Position numbers and translations under genes: made by a program. The notes under the pieces are model-generated. The model made no database searches, was not told the DNA's origin, and saw only the letters and a program-made list of their open reading frames with translations. Positions 45,909-57,017 of a stretch of DNA of 64,000 nucleotides are shown in pieces; the first letter of the stretch is position 1; the number at the start of each line of letters is the position of its first letter. Origin of the DNA: Periconia sp. R9002 (taxonomy: Eukaryota > Ascomycota > Dothideomycetes > Pleosporales > Periconiaceae); contig JAMAHW010000013.1 in assembly GCA_023627715.1 (NCBI GenBank), forward strand, positions 248,001 to 312,000, in the 5' to 3' direction.

Positions 45909-47639
45909 CTAATAAAACGGAGTCGGGGAGAGGCCGGCCCATTTCTCAAAGCTGGAAATGGCACCTGCGGTGTGACGAGCGACCTGCTCCGATAAGGCAC
46001 TGTGACCGATATCAAAACCGACGGGCCAGACGCCGAAGAGGTAACGTCCGTTTCCGAAGGCGCCAGTGTTGAGTCGGTGCTGAGCATAATAACCAAGGCC
46101 ATTGGCGGAAAGGTAAGCTTGTCGCTGCAACCACAAATAGACTAGAACACCGATGAACAACAAGGGAAGTAATGACATCATATCGAATCTGAAGAACTTC
46201 CTGGGGGCGCGGGAGTCAAGAGTGATCATGTCCACTTCGGCTTCGATTTGAGCGGTATCGTCGGTCGCGGCAGTGTCATCGGTTTGGATACCAGCATCGT
46301 GAGAAATAGAAGCTTGGGTAGCAGTCGCTGTAATGGAAACCTGGACGCCAACTTCTGCCGTTTCAGGTGTAACAATACGGGAAGTCTGGGTGGAAGTCGT
46401 AGTGCGCTGGGGCTCCATAGGTGTGCTGCTGACCGCGGTGATGGAAGGTGCAATAGAAAGCTTTGGCTGGGGCGGGGAGCGCTCAGTCTGGGTGGAAGCT
46501 GAAGTCCGCTGTGGTTCGATTGGAACAGCAGTGATGGCAGTGGTGGAGGCGAAAGAAAGCTTTGGTCCGACTGGTAGAAGAGGTGCACTGGTCGCAACGG
46601 TGGAAGTGGCGAGAGAAAGTTTGGGAGTGCTGCTGGCGACAGGAGGAATGTCTGCAATGGTGATAATAGGAGCAAACACAGGCTCGGGCTCATTGATAGA
46701 AGTGTTGTCGAAATCCGACTCATCTACTTCTTCGAGCTCAGCTTGGAGGGAATTATCGGTACTGGCTAACGTGAGAGGCGCATCGGTGGGCGCAATTGCA
46801 GCAGAGGCAGCAGCTTCAGCAGTGAGCTTTGCTTGGAGTGCTTTTTGAAGATCTGTTTCAAGACGGGCGATGCGGGCATCCTTGACGGTGACTTCGTGGT
46901 CGCGCTCGCTGAAGGCGTCGCGCATGTCTTCGAGCTCATCTTCGACGGTAGCGTAATCGCGTTGCAGTTTCTCGAAATCTTCCTGTGACTGCAGTTCTCT
47001 GATGGTCTCCTGGGCGGCATCGTACTGTTCTTCGAGTTGTGCGAGCTTCAGTTCGGTCTCTTTGAGCTTCTCCTCTGTGGTGTCCTTGGCCCTGGAAATG
47101 GCCTTGCGGGCCGCCTCTTTTGCATTGAGGTCGGCATATGCTTTGTCGAGGTGAGAGTCAACGGTTGCTGTTGCTTTTTGCTGGTCTTCCAGTGTGGTGC
47201 GCAAGTCTTCGATGGTGGCCTCAAAGGCCTTGTTCTTGCTCTCGAGGGCCTTGACGCGCTCGCTCGAGGCAGAGGCCTCCTGCCGGGATGCCTCTAGGTC
47301 CTTGCTGAGCCCATTCTGGGCTTCTCGGTTCTTCTTGAGCTGCCCCTCGAGCTGTTCCACCCGCTGCTCCAGCTGCAGCGATCGCTCGTACTCGGCCTCC
47401 ATTTTGGCGTTGGAGGAGGAGGATGTGACTTTGGCCTGCATGGCCGCCAGACAACGCCGAGCAACCGCTTCCGCCTTCTCGGCACGCTGTGCACGTGCCT
47501 CGGCTTGGCGCTGCCCGAGCTTGATGGCGGCCAATTCAGCCTCCATCGCCTCCACCCTCTTCCAAATCGCCATCTCTCCCCCGCCGCCAGCAGCAAACTC
47601 GACTGGGTCGCCGAATTTTTGCCACTGGGATGATGGCAT
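45909..47639 (-). CDS. Tail-anchored coiled-coil protein with repeated dynein-light-chain-like motifs
   Basis: 576-aa intronless protein. Start ATG 47637-47639 (MPSSQWQKFGDPVEFAAG); a longer in-frame extension upstream is low complexity (Thr/Asn runs) and rejected. Residues ~25-280 are a long coiled coil rich in Glu, Ala, Lys and Gln. Residues 320-470 are a Thr/Ser/Ala/Pro linker with degenerate repeats: PKLS at 339, 359 and 392, and EPQRT...STQT at 375-385 and 409-419. The linker holds STQT (382, 416), GVQV (431), ATQA (440) and GIQT (450), similar to the TQT/GIQV motifs that bind dynein light chain LC8. One membrane segment (~487-504, MMSLLPLLFIGVLVYLWL) is followed by a ~70-residue tail with aromatic/Gly content. 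Architecture suggests an organelle or nuclear-envelope tether, but no orthologue name is recognised. Confidence 0.88.
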   Translation of the reverse strand: MPSSQWQKFGDPVEFAAGGGGEMAIWKRVEAMEAELAAIKLGQRQAEARAQRAEKAEAVARRCLAAMQAKVTSSSSNAKMEAEYERSLQLEQRVEQLEGQLKKNREAQNGLSKDLEASRQEASASSERVKALESKNKAFEATIEDLRTTLEDQQKATATVDSHLDKAYADLNAKEAARKAISRAKDTTEEKLKETELKLAQLEEQYDAAQETIRELQSQEDFEKLQRDYATVEDELEDMRDAFSERDHEVTVKDARIARLETDLQKALQAKLTAEAAASAAIAPTDAPLTLASTDNSLQAELEEVDESDFDNTSINEPEPVFAPIITIADIPPVASSTPKLSLATSTVATSAPLLPVGPKLSFASTTAITAVPIEPQRTSASTQTERSPPQPKLSIAPSITAVSSTPMEPQRTTTSTQTSRIVTPETAEVGVQVSITATATQASISHDAGIQTDDTAATDDTAQIEAEVDMITLDSRAPRKFFRFDMMSLLPLLFIGVLVYLWLQRQAYLSANGLGYYAQHRLNTGAFGNGRYLFGVWPVGFDIGHSALSEQVARHTAGAISSFEKWAGLSPTPFY

Positions 47640-49920
47640 GGTGGTGGTGGTGGCGGTGTTGGTGGTGTTGGTGGTAGTGGTCGTCGTGATGTTGTGTTGT
47701 GTGTAGAGAAGAAGAGGAGGGGAGAGGAGAGGAGAAAGGGCCAGGAAGTAGCGTGAGGAGTATTTGGACTGTGTCCTTCTAGGCGTTTCTATTGTGTGGG
47801 TGACGGACAATAACAGCTTGCCAGTTAGGCAAGAGCGCGCACGTTCACCTAGGCAACGTCGTTAGGTAGTGAGGAAAGGGAACGTGAAGGCAGAAGTGAA
47901 CGCAAAACTAGAGCGAAGTCGGGTGACGCTGAAATTGGTCACAAAACTTCCTGTGGTGACGCAGGTCTTATCGATATGATGGTAGAATTAGAAGATCAAA
48001 GTCACTGCAGTATCCAAGGGCAATTTACAAGTTGGACAAATGCCAATCACTCATCCTACCGTAGAGAATCGCGTTATTACGCATGAGACGTGTATTTTAA
48101 CCTCATAGCGTCAAGTATCATCCTTAGATGCCTTATATGAATTTTGGTATTATCAGAACAATGCCCCCTTTAGTGATCAATTTTATATTGACGACAGCCT
48201 TTGACATGATCCACACCACTAAGTCTCGTATATGTTCATGACGTTGACTGTAGGTTCTGTCGAGAACCCAGAGTATTAATCCAAGATACTCGTAGCATTA
48301 TAAACATTCTGTCAAGGCATTTATATCATTTACGTCCTTAACCAGAGCACCACACACTTTATCAAGAGCAGCGAAACTATTTACTCACTTACATGCTGAA
48401 GCATGCAGAGACCCTCTTAAGCCGCCGTAATTAAACATCGTATACCTATATTGTAGACTGCCTCGCTATTGTTAACAATGTCTAAAAACACACTAATATG
48501 CAGACAACTAATAAGGACTGTGCTTGAGGACAACGGAGAGGTAGTATTCATCTAAAGCATATTATATTTTTTCGGGCAACAAAACGAGATAGAAAGAATG
48601 TTTAGCATCTCGTACTGTAGTTGACAGAATGATAGGAATCGTACAATTGTAGATGCTCAACGGGAGAAATATGCATTAGGCAGCGTATTCTGATGTGTAC
48701 CTCTACAATTACATACCACGAACCTGGTTTAACTCTGTGTCCAATTGTTTATGACGAATATTTTATTGATCAAGTACAGTTGAATGTATTTTGTAAAGAG
48801 TGAATGTTCATACTTACAAGCGGCTGAATCTCACAAAGTGTCTCAAGCGCATTGTCTAAGAAGCTTTCTATACTCTTTCAAAACTGTAATCTCGATATCG
48901 CGGAGATCTCTCTCAATATCTGATTGTATGTAGTTTTTACTGAACAGGCCTACTTTATCCTTCATACTGCTGCACTCTTCTTTCAAAAATGCTTTGTTAC
49001 CACGCAAACCCCCCCCCCCCCCCCCCCCTCCGTAACTTCTCAATGAGGCTTAGCTTCTCAATGAGGCTATGGCTATCTGACAATTTAGAAGCCCGGATTT
49101 AGAGACTGGATAAGTGTGTGCCGATTAAAATTCTAATATCAGGTAACGAGTCTAGCTCTTGCCAGTGCAAGGTGGTAGACTATTTAGCAGGAAACATACC
49201 ATCATGAAAAATATAATATTGATCATCGCAAAGTACTCCAGGTATCTTAATATACTAGCATGTTAAAGAAAGACGCGAAGACGGAAGGGCATAGGTGATA
49301 AAGTGGAAATTCAGTGCACGTGGTATTTATGTATATATACATGTGGTTGGTATCATGCTATTTGAAATGGCTCTATTTTCAGTCTTTTACTGTTCACTTT
49401 TTTGGATTTTTTAATTGTGCTCATGCTTTATCGAAACTGGCTAGTAAAATATAGGAATGTCAATGTCGGAACCGCCGCTATGCAAAAATCAGCGTGGCTA
49501 AAGAATACACACTGAACGTAGCAGACATTGAAGGTACGATATGATGGGCATGTTTCTTGTATGCGCCATTTCAAACCGTGGCAACCTCCTGAAATGGACT
49601 ATGCAAAAAACCATCAGAGCCAAGGAAAAATGAGACCCCAACCCTTCTCCTCCAACTTCTATGTTTACTGCCGCTTGAGAAAAAAAAAAGGTATCTTCTT
49701 CTATCTTCACATGCTTTAAAACTGCGCCACGATAAACTTGCATGGCCCATCTAATCCTCCTGACTCTAACGATTCGACGTGTGGCTGGTTATCTTATGAT
49801 AACTCAAACTTCTTCCGCTGCTCTCGCTGGACTCCTGTCTAGGCGTAGGATGAGTGAAGTCTCATTAATGGGATCACGATTCGCGAATATCAGACAGCAT
49901 CCGATCTAGAAAACAATCAT
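47640..49920. other. 2.3-kb AT-leaning interval with a poly-C tract
   Basis: Moderately AT-rich, stop-laden sequence (about 47950-49500) with no intact gene. It may be an old degraded repeat but no family is recognisable. It contains the 20-nt C run at 49009-49028. A minus-strand frame across that run (48843-49043) codes a poly-Gly stretch and is rejected. Confidence 0.45.
49009..49028. repeat. Homopolymer C tract
   Basis: About 20 consecutive C, flanked by the near-duplicated CTTCTCAATGAGGCT words at 49036-49067. Confidence 0.8.
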
Positions 49921-52768
49921 TCACCTTCCATCCTCAAGCATGCGGGGTCGATCTCGGTCTCGCTCGCGATCACGTCCAACATCATCGTCATCATCGTAAT
50001 CGCGCCTTCGATCCCTGTCATCTTCATCACGGTAGCGGCGGCTACGTCGGTCTCGGTGATCGTCCCTATCGTATTCATCCTCTGTTACCCATTAACAAGT
50101 TATTCTAGCAAACCAGTAATTATCATATCATGGGCCTACCTCGACTCGCTCGAATTTCTTTCGTGCGATCCGCCAACTTCTGGATTTCTTGCTTGGTCAA
50201 GACCCTGAGCACAATGACACAATCTAAACGCTCTTCAAATCTTTCCTTGGCTTCCTCCAAGGCTTCGGGGTTGACCAGCCTTCGATCAATCTTCGTCCAG
50301 CGAGCATTTTGAGGTATATCTTTACCCTTCAGCTGACTTTTATGCGGAGCAACACCCTCCCGGATGGGTTCGGGCTCCTCAGGAAATTTCTCTGTCGGCT
50401 TGCGCAGAATACCTTTGGGCTGTGGAGGAGGCTCTTTGGGGGGCGTAACTATCTGAACAGATCTACTGGGTTGCTCTTGGGTGGCCGAAGGCATTGAGTC
50501 GGGTTCTTGGACGATGTTTGTATCGAGAATGTGAGAGGCGCGGTCCTCGTGTCGAGATCGAGGGTTCTCTGCTGAGATATCGGATGGAGGAGCACGAGGG
50601 CGGTGCTCATCTACTCGGTCGCGCGATTTCTCACGCTCTTCTCTTCGGCGCTGACGCTCCTTGTCGCGATCTGACTCTCCTGGGTCACGGCCTCGACCGT
50701 TTCGTTCAGCCTCTAATTGGATACGACGCCGATAGTCCTCGTCAGGATCTACTATTGGAGCGGCGTCCTTTCGATGGTCGGGTTCCTTGATGGCATCTCG
50801 TTCAACGTAATGGCGGGGCCGTTCGTCGCCGCTACCCTCAGATGATGGAGCTTTTCGTGCCCTCCGTTCCCGCTCATCATCCTCGGACCGACGCTCGCGA
50901 TGTTTGCGGCTGACATCCTGGGTCGAAGCATAACCGTTGGCGACAGGTGGGATGCGTTCTTCGGGCACACGATCTCTTGGATCCTCAGGCCCACGGTCTC
51001 GGCGATCCTCTAGTGGCCTATCTCGACGCTCATCGAGATTGCGACTCCTCCTTTCTTCGCGAGGATTATCAGAAGCCCGATCCCGCCTATCGCGTTCGTC
51101 CCATTCCCTGCGCTGCTCTCGTTCTCGTTCACGTTCTCGTTCTCGCTCACGTTCTCGCTCACGTTCTCGCTCACGTTCTCGCTCTCGCTCCGCCTCGCGG
51201 TCCCGATCATAATCTCGTTCGCTGTCTCTATCCTTGTTGCGAGACTTCAACAGTGCCCCGCCGACAGCTCCAGCAACCGCACCAGCCACGGCTGGAATAG
51301 CAGACTGAGGCTGAGCGTGTCCACCTTCCCGACGATCACGGTCGCGGTCCCGCGGTCGCTCTTCGTAGGCGGAACTACCTTCCCGCTCACGGGGGGTGCG
51401 TGGCTCAGGCATCCTAACCTCGGCCCTATCTGTTGCGTAATACTGATTCGCATGCTCAGTAGGCCTTCCGCGTGAAGGTTCTTGCACATTCCAGTGAGGT
51501 TGGTAGGGTGGCTCTGGAGCCTGTGCGACAATCGGAGAGGCAATACCGAAGCCACGCTTCGCTACATCAGGATCAAACTGGTCAGCAGATGTATATCGCC
51601 TATTTTCCACGTCTCTGTCTGGACGACCATAGTCATTACGGTAGGCATCACGTCGAGCTTCTTGGGTTATGGCAGGTGTATGGTACAAGTTGGAAGCAGG
51701 CCGGGAAGAGTGCGGTTCTGGATAGTTGTCATATTTGGAGACATCTCTTCCTCGCTCAAGCGATGGTGATCTTCCCCGGTGGTGGCTGCCGCTTCTGTTG
51801 AAGTTACTGTTGATCTTATCAAATCCCCGTGTTGATGGTGGTGGGCCCAGTTCTCGCGTTGAACTTCGTGGCATGCGATCCGCGATCATGCTGGTTGGGC
51901 GCGACCCTCGCTCGACACTACCAGATCGAGGCAGCCGCCAAGCTGGTTCTGTATCACGGAACATGCCAGCAGGGTCCGTGTAGGAAAAGCCGTCATCGCC
52001 AACATCATTCGTTCGTGTCGTAGGTTTATGTGCATGATATGATCTTCCACCGGTGGTGATGCTGTAGCCACGGTCATCGACATCTCGCCTCCAAGGGTCC
52101 ACAATGTCCTTTTCTGCAACCAATTTTGCCGAATGGCTATTGTCATCTACGCTATAGATCCTCTTGTGCTCGCGTCGGTTTGGTGGATAGGTGATGTATG
52201 TGTCTGCTCGATTATCCCAGGTACGTGATAGAGGGCTAGATGGACGGTCATGATGAATGTGGGGAGCATGGGGACGGACAGGAAGAACTGATCCGGAAAG
52301 GCTGGACCGAGATGAGCGGTCATCCGATTCAGTCAGGGTACTGCGCCTGGGACGCCCAGAATACGAATCATATTTGTACGTAGAGGATCGTGAGCTTGCG
52401 GAACCGCCAGGCGCATGCGTGTGTGCAGAGTAAAGGGGGCCTCCAATTCTCTCACCACTTGTCCTGGGAGAGCTAGGCCGACCATAGTATGTCGAGTCAT
52501 AGTATGGATCGAAGGTGCCCGTCGAAGATCTCGCAGGATTCGAGGCACGGCCCCGGGGGGATGAGGGTCGAGCATATCGCGAGGTCATGGCCGAAGGCTG
52601 CGTGGCCGTCGTCTTGGGGTGAAAGACGGATGGCACAGCAGTAGAGTTACGTCGCGGCGGCAAAGGAGGAGGGAGAGGTTGAGCACAAGTTGGCTGGTTG
52701 CAATTGTACGAGTACCTCCGCAGACTCGTGGTCTTGGTGCAGGTGGGATGGATGACGAGACTAGTCAT
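49921..52768 (-). CDS. DUF8035-type protein rich in Arg/Glu/Asp dipeptides
   Basis: 929 aa from exons 50140-52768 and 49921-50081 (58-nt intron). Most of the protein is disordered and full of RD, RE and RS dipeptides, with a run of ~24 alternating Glu-Arg residues (51115-51190). Inside this is an unusual hydrophobic Gly/Ala stretch (AIPAVAGAVAGAVGGALLKS). The only folded part is near the C-terminus: ARWTKIDRRLVNPEALEEAK, then a region ending VLRVLTKQEIQKLADRTKEI, which fits the fungal DUF8035 domain as I remember it. The second exon adds another RD/DR-rich tail ending PRMLEDGR. Proteins of this type are often annotated as RNA-processing factors on composition alone; no function is shown. A later in-frame ATG at 52588 (MTSRYARPSSPRG) is an equally good start and would remove 60 residues. 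Confidence 0.8.
51115..51190. repeat. Intragenic tandem repeat coding (Glu-Arg)n
   Basis: Short direct repeats built on CGTTCTCGCTCA, in frame, coding alternating Glu and Arg on the minus strand in the DUF8035 gene. Likely to vary in copy number between strains. Confidence 0.85.
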
Positions 52769-54306
52769 GATTGTGATCAGCTAACTGCAGGGCAGGCAGG
52801 CAGGCAGAATGGACAGAGAGCCAACAGCAACACAAACGAGAAGGAATGCGTGGTGAGACGCGAGGAGGAAGCGTGTGGCAGATGGACAGACGTACATGGG
52901 GTGGTATTTGGGCTTTGAGGCGGGCGCTATGCAGTGTCGCAAGCTGGCAGTGAAACGTTGAAGGGAAATGGAAGCCCAAAAAAACGGGTTTGTAGTGCGG
53001 TACAAGGCAGCGGGTGCAGGGACGAGGGCAGGTTGGGAGCAAAATCAACTGAGGTTTTTAGGGCCAGGGCAGGGAACCCCTAGGTGAAGATTCTACCAGT
53101 GTATGGCCGTGAGCAAGTGGAGCTGGGAGTGGTGAGGCGGCGAAATGAGGGGCAGGCCGGCAAGCAGCCGGTGTAGTGGAGGGAGGGCTGAGTGGTGTGC
53201 GTGTATATGTATGTATGTATGTATGTATGTATGCATGCGTGGATTGCTGCGGGGAGCACTGAGGCCCGGTGAAGGTGTTGGGAGAAGGGGAGAGAGGCAA
53301 CAGGATAGGTGTGAGAGTATGTGAGTATCGAGGAAGGGTGGTGGTGGTAGTGGTGATGTGTGCGTGTGCGTGTGCCCACCACTCACTCAGCACACGGTGA
53401 GAGTTGGGTTACATGGATGGATGCATGGGACATGGGTGAGGCTATGACGCAGTGCAGCCCACGCCTATTGGCTGCACTGCGACTCTGCACGCTAACCCCC
53501 CTCGTGGCAAACACTCACTCCATGTCTTCTTTTCTCTTCGCTTCTCCGCCATCATCACCGACTTGCATACCTTTGAAAGCTCTATACAAACAAACAATTA
53601 GTACCTAGGTTCTGCTCATTGATCACTGCACACATGCACAGCACAAGGCCGCCACGTGCAACATACAAGCAGGCAGCAGCTACATAGGTACTCCCAGCCG
53701 TCGCCAACAAGACACACCGGATCCACGTCAAGTTGGTTTCCGCATATGGACACCGGCCTGCTCGCCTTCATGTTACTCCTACCACGCGCATCCATGCCCC
53801 AAAGCGGACAATCATTGTTTTCTGGAATCAAGGTTCAAGGTTCAAGGTTCGAGCGCCCGACAAGTCCCCACAGCCCCGCTCCCGTTTGTTGCAACCCTCT
53901 TCGCGTTACTACCCAAGTTATCCATGTACATTTGTAGTAGTTTACTGTGTGTGCTCTGCACTCAAGGCTCTAAGCCATTGCAGTCATCCGTCTCGAGTTG
54001 GGCAGAAGCGCGAGAGCAGCATCATCCCTGGTCGAAGCCCAACTAATTCCCTCCACCGACGGCTTTGCCTGCCCATTTCACCCCGTCGTTCGTGCCTCAC
54101 TTTTCCACAAGACACAATCCGGCCTCGGCCACCCCAAACGGTTGCCGCTTGCCATCTTGACTGCTCGACACGTAGCCTCCCAATTTCCGCCAATCCCCTT
54201 TTCCATCTCCATCCAGTACATGACAATTAGCTCCCATTGCTTCCATGGGCCCGTGTGCTGTGCGTGCTATAATGGTACTTAATTATGCCCTTCTCCCTGA
54301 CCAACG
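52769..54306. other. Intergenic region DUF8035 gene / MFS transporter
   Basis: 1.5 kb. Upstream region of the DUF8035 gene and 3' flank of the transporter. It contains the TATG microsatellite and several TG-rich runs; frames coding His/Thr-rich peptides here are repeat artefacts. Confidence 0.5.
53206..53233. repeat. (TATG)7 microsatellite
   Basis: Seven tandem TATG units. Confidence 0.9.
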
Positions 54307-56234
54307 CTACGCCTCCTCGATGTGATGCACATTCGCACCCGCACGCTTCCGCCCTGTGGCTGCCTTACCATTCGAATCATTGTCGTCGGTAGCGTGAGTG
54401 AACTGCAATTGTTTGGCCCGTGAAAGTCGAGGAATCGTGTCCCGAATGCATCCTGCTATAATGTTACCCTCAAATAGGTGGTGTATCGATTCCAGCGGAA
54501 CTCCTTTGGTTTCTGGGCAGCAGAAAATCACGTATATCCCCATCAAAACACAGCATCCTCCAAACAGCAGGAACGTGCCGTAGCCAATATTTGCCAACAT
54601 TATGGGGGTGATTTTTGCTATGCAAAAATTAAAAGCCCACTGCGTCATCAACGCCGCTGCCATGACGAGCGAGCGCACTGAAAAATCCTTCCGTCAGCCG
54701 TTTGCTCCGTACTTGTGCCCATGGAATCGTGGGATTGATGCCGAGGTAAACATACCGTGATTGGGAGAGCACTCCGAAGAGAGAATGAATGGCACAGGGC
54801 CCCACCCTGCCTGCCTCTTAGTTTTGCTCCAAGCTCAAGGGCCATCCCTCACCCCAGCAGGCAGACTTACCGAATGAATAGAACACCACAAACAGGTAAA
54901 CACAAACAATGGCGAAAATGCTGTTGCCGTGAAGTGGATCACCCTCTTTGACTGGATGCACTGCTTGATTGATTCCTATGTAGAACATCGCAAATGCTTG
55001 TCCTAACGAACCGATCAGGAGAGACCACTATCATCCATCGTCAGTGCCATTGTACCCTTTAGGGATGATCACGTACCTTGCGTCCTAGTTGTTCTGTAAA
55101 AGCCATCAAGCCAATTGCCGTCACAGCTATTTTTACAATGCCATATACACCAGTAGCAAATAAACCTGCTGAGGTGCCCTTGAGTCCAATGGACTCGAAA
55201 ATCTGGGGAGCGTAGTCTTGGGAGCATAAAGTCAGTAAACCCTAGACGACAATGGCGGCATACTTTCAGACTGCACGTACAGTTAATCGAGTTTGTCCCC
55301 GTCCATTGTTGCCAGAACATCAAAATGATCGCGAACGAAGTCTGGTAGAACATGCGCTTGCTCGAGCACGCAGCTTTAAGCTGAGCCCTGAGTGGCAACT
55401 TCTCATGGCCATTGAAATCTGCAATGATGTCGTCCAGCTCTTGAATCACGTCTTCATCATCGATAGACTTCCCACGAACGGTTGCCAATGCCTTGCCTGC
55501 CTCTCGGTAGCGATTCTTTTCAACCAACCACCGCGGACTCTCGTTCATAAAAACGATGCCCGCCAGCAGAAAAATGCCAGGAAGCGTCTGGAGAGCGAAC
55601 GGAATGCGCCACTTGGCTGAGCTCAAAGATTTGATCTGGATGTTGATTCCGTAGTTGACAAAGAAGGAAAGGCATATACCAGTGACATTGAAAAGTTGCA
55701 TGCTGCTCTCCTTAGCGTTGCTGGACGTAGAAAAGGGGAAGAGCAAGCATACCAGCCGATACACCTCCCCCGAATCTCCTTGTTCGCATTCTCGCCGATA
55801 TAGGTTGGCACCACGGCAGACACCAAACCGACGCCAAATCCCCCAATGACGCGGCCAACATAGAGCTGTGCCAGACTTGTGGTATTGATAGCGCACAAAG
55901 TCTGAACGAGTGATCCCACGATGAAAATGACATCTGCGATGATAAGCGCCATCTTGCGTCCAAACTTATCGCTAATGTAGAATGAAGAGAGGGCACCAAA
56001 AAAGCATCCGGCCTGAAGGACGGAAACGATGTTTCCCTGCAGATTGCTGAAGTTTGGACTGTCCTTGTCCAGCTTGAAGGAATCCAGGAAAGCGTCCAAT
56101 TTCAGCACACCTCCTATCAGACCAGTATCCCAACCGAATAACATGCCGCCAAACGAAGCGACGACCGTCAGCAGGTAGACTCTTCGATAGGCCTTGATAT
56201 CGGCCCACACCGTGGTCATGTCAAACGCGGCCAT
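54307..56234 (-). CDS. MFS sugar transporter (second copy of the class in this window)
   Basis: 540-aa sugar porter from six exons: 55753-56234, 55281-55702, 55077-55216, 54871-55027, 54756-54806 and 54307-54677. Marks: SFGGMLFGWDTGLIGGVL in helix 1, SDKFGRKMAL, VGRVIGGFGVGLVSAVVPTY, the PRWLVEKNR signature, WQQWTGTNSINYYAPQIF in helix 7, TEQLGRK, and PETKGVPLESIHHLFEG. The start is ATG 56232-56234 (MAAFDMTTVWADIKAYRR). Exon-intron density (five introns) differs clearly from the other transporter at 24 kb, and the two share only family motifs, so they are not a recent duplicate. Its neighbours are a D-2-hydroxyacid dehydrogenase and an NmrA-like reductase. Substrate unknown. Confidence 0.9.
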
Positions 56235-57017
56235 TGCTGATAGTCCAGTTGTGGCGAGCAAAAAATAGCTGAGGGGGTAGCAGAGTTATACCAGTCAGGA
56301 GACAAATGCACGAGCTCAAGATGAATTAGAGTCGCTCATTGAGGGACCCGATTCAAACAGCTGAAGATGGCAACCAAGCTTTATACCAAGACATCAACAA
56401 GGGGAAATGCCGTCCAGTAGTAGGACTCGGGAGCCCCAGGTTTGATGACGTGGGGGATGCGGGGGTTAGCCCGGATCGTTACCTCGGAGGCTCGGGAGAG
56501 ATGACACGAACCATCAAAAGCCGCTTCGATGGCGAAGAGGTTCCCCATTTGACCCGGCCCAATGCATTGGACGCTTCGCTGGATAACGTCAATAGAGTCA
56601 TCTAACAACATGGCAGCGGCTTTCGGTCGGTCCTGATGGTTTCAGCGCGCTGTTTCCGTGGTCGTCTATCTGAACATGAGTCAAATGCCGAACACCTTTC
56701 TCTATTCACTATAGGTTGCGGGTTGATTGCTGATTTTTGGTTGAAGCTCTCTACCTACCTACGGGGGAAGAGACTATCCTGCTGTCTGAAGCAATGAACG
56801 AACACTTGTCAATAATTGATATTGATCGCATGACAGGGTTCACCACCAACAATTAATGTTTGCTTCAGGCTCACAGACACGTATATGGTCACATGCTCTG
56901 CGCTCTTGAATTTGCATATCCGATTAGGATTCTACCATCTAGTACAGATGCCGATAACGCCTGATTGATTTTCGTCTTGCGTTTCAACGCGGGTTCTAAA
57001 AACTACCATCGATACCA
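56235..57017. other. Intergenic region MFS transporter / 2-hydroxyacid dehydrogenase
   Basis: Promoter region of the transporter and 3' flank of the dehydrogenase, both minus strand. No coding sequence. A CTACCTACCTACGG motif is near 56750. Confidence 0.5.

Noticed and set aside
46333..47706. Long plus-strand frames opposite the coiled-coil gene
   Set aside because: Antisense shadows; the minus-strand product has an organised coiled coil, repeats and membrane anchor.
47640..47810. N-terminal extension of the coiled-coil protein
   Set aside because: The in-frame extension is Thr/Asn/Leu low complexity from repeats; the Met at 47639 opens a normal N-terminus.
48843..49043. Minus-strand frame coding a poly-Gly stretch then KEECSSMKDKVGLFSK
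   Set aside because: The Gly run is only the translation of the poly-C tract; there is no domain, and the surrounding sequence is stop-laden.
51115..51190. Regular tandem repeats, considered as CRISPR-like
   Set aside because: No spacers; it is a coding Glu-Arg repeat in a eukaryotic gene.
53058..53393. His/Thr/Ile-rich minus-strand frames
   Set aside because: They are translations of TATG and TG-rich microsatellites in all three phases.
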